A DNA stretch of 13,616 nt from DATCSE01 sp036568605. Its GTDB lineage: Bacteria > Pseudomonadota > Gammaproteobacteria > Burkholderiales > Burkholderiaceae_C. Position numbers and translations under genes: made by a program. The stretch is taken from assembly GCA_036568605.1 (NCBI GenBank), contig DATCSE010000581.1, positions 1 through 13,616 of the forward strand. The letters are read 5' to 3'. The stretch's first letter is position 1, and each line of letters opens with the position of its first letter. The notes beneath the pieces are model-generated. The model saw nothing but the letters and a program-made list of their open reading frames with translations, did not search any database and was not told where the DNA came from. Below, piece after piece: positions 13,218 through 13,616 of the stretch.

Positions 13218-13616
13218 ATGGACATGGACAAGTTCATCCAGGTCGACCGTGTCGAGATGGTGTTCACGACGAAGAAAGGTCGCTTCCACGCGCTGCGCGA
13301 GATCGACCTGACGGTCGCGCGCGGCGAGTTCGTCACGCTGATCGGCCATTCGGGCTGCGGCAAGTCGACGCTGCTGAACCTGATCGCCGGCTTGCTGCGG
13401 CCCACCGACGGCGGACTGCTGTGCGACGGCCGCGAGATCGCGGGCCCCGGGCCCGAGCGCGCGGTGGTGTTCCAGAACCACTCGCTGCTGCCGTGGCTGA
13501 GCTGCTTCGACAACGTGTTGCTGGCGGTGGAGTCGGTGTTCGGCGGTCAGGAGCTTCGCAAGCGGCTGATGGCGCGGACCGAGGAGGCGCTGCAGCTGGT
13601 GGGCATGGGTCATGCG
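13218..13616 (+). CDS. nrtD: Nitrate-type ABC transporter ATP-binding protein, 3' end outside window
   Basis: This is the cytoplasmic ATPase of the nitrate importer; the first 133 codons are present and the frame is open at the window edge. Walker A GHSGCGKS is at 43-50 and the Q-loop glutamine is Gln86. It is followed by NHSLLPWLSCFDNV (87-100), the wording typical of NrtC/NrtD/NasD and TauB-like ATPases. The signature motif and Walker B lie beyond the edge. GAGGAGG precedes ATG 13218 by six bases and itself overlaps the ntrB stop. A second ATG at 13224 is possible. By analogy with nasFEDCBA, assimilatory nitrite and nitrate reductase genes may follow. Confidence 0.93.
   Translation, partial: MDMDKFIQVDRVEMVFTTKKGRFHALREIDLTVARGEFVTLIGHSGCGKSTLLNLIAGLLRPTDGGLLCDGREIAGPGPERAVVFQNHSLLPWLSCFDNVLLAVESVFGGQELRKRLMARTEEALQLVGMGHA

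Noticed and set aside
1..13616. tRNA, rRNA, insertion sequences, integrases or attachment sites
   Set aside because: None could be recognised by reading both strands; there are no transposase or integrase motifs and no long terminal repeats.

Overview
The window is GC-rich, with strong G/C third-position bias and Shine-Dalgarno-led genes. The gene set (MarR regulator, PanE-type reductase, NnrU, twin-arginine-exported binding proteins, NasR-type antiterminator, sigma-54 promoters) points to a proteobacterium, most likely a betaproteobacterium of the Burkholderiales. That placement is inferred from gene content and composition, not from a marker gene.

Layout: positions 1-9144 are read almost entirely on the minus strand. 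From the left they hold the first 23 codons of an unidentified gene, a MarR regulator with its own promoter and operator, a PanE/ApbA reductase and an NnrU membrane protein. These are followed by a small hypothetical gene overlapping the end of a monotopic sugar-phosphate transferase, and then 427 bp of relatively AT-rich, gene-free DNA. Next comes a five-gene BMP-type ABC transporter operon (transcribed right to left): binding protein, permease, permease, isochorismatase-family hydrolase, ATPase. Its last four genes are chained by 4-base stop/start overlaps. The hydrolase closely resembles biuret hydrolase (BiuH), so the operon probably imports and cleaves a ureide- or triazine-like nitrogen compound.

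From 9367 on, everything is on the plus strand: a NIT-ANTAR antiterminator (NasR-like), then a nitrate-type ABC transporter (binding protein, permease and the first 133 codons of the ATPase). This is the order of the nasR-nasFED region of Klebsiella.

The most informative part is the regulatory DNA. Three matches to the sigma-54 -24/-12 element are visible: one drives the BMP/hydrolase operon, one drives nasR, and one drives the nitrate operon. NtrC-like sites lie about 90-105 bp upstream of the predicted starts. The nitrate-operon leader also carries two hairpins with six-base loops having A at position 1 and G at position 4, the RNA target of ANTAR proteins. The second hairpin uses the same bases as the 5' arm of a strong intrinsic terminator. 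The sequence therefore shows a complete circuit: nitrogen limitation activates sigma-54 transcription, and nitrate sensed by NasR lets polymerase pass the terminator. The same nitrogen signal probably turns on the adjacent organic-nitrogen operon.
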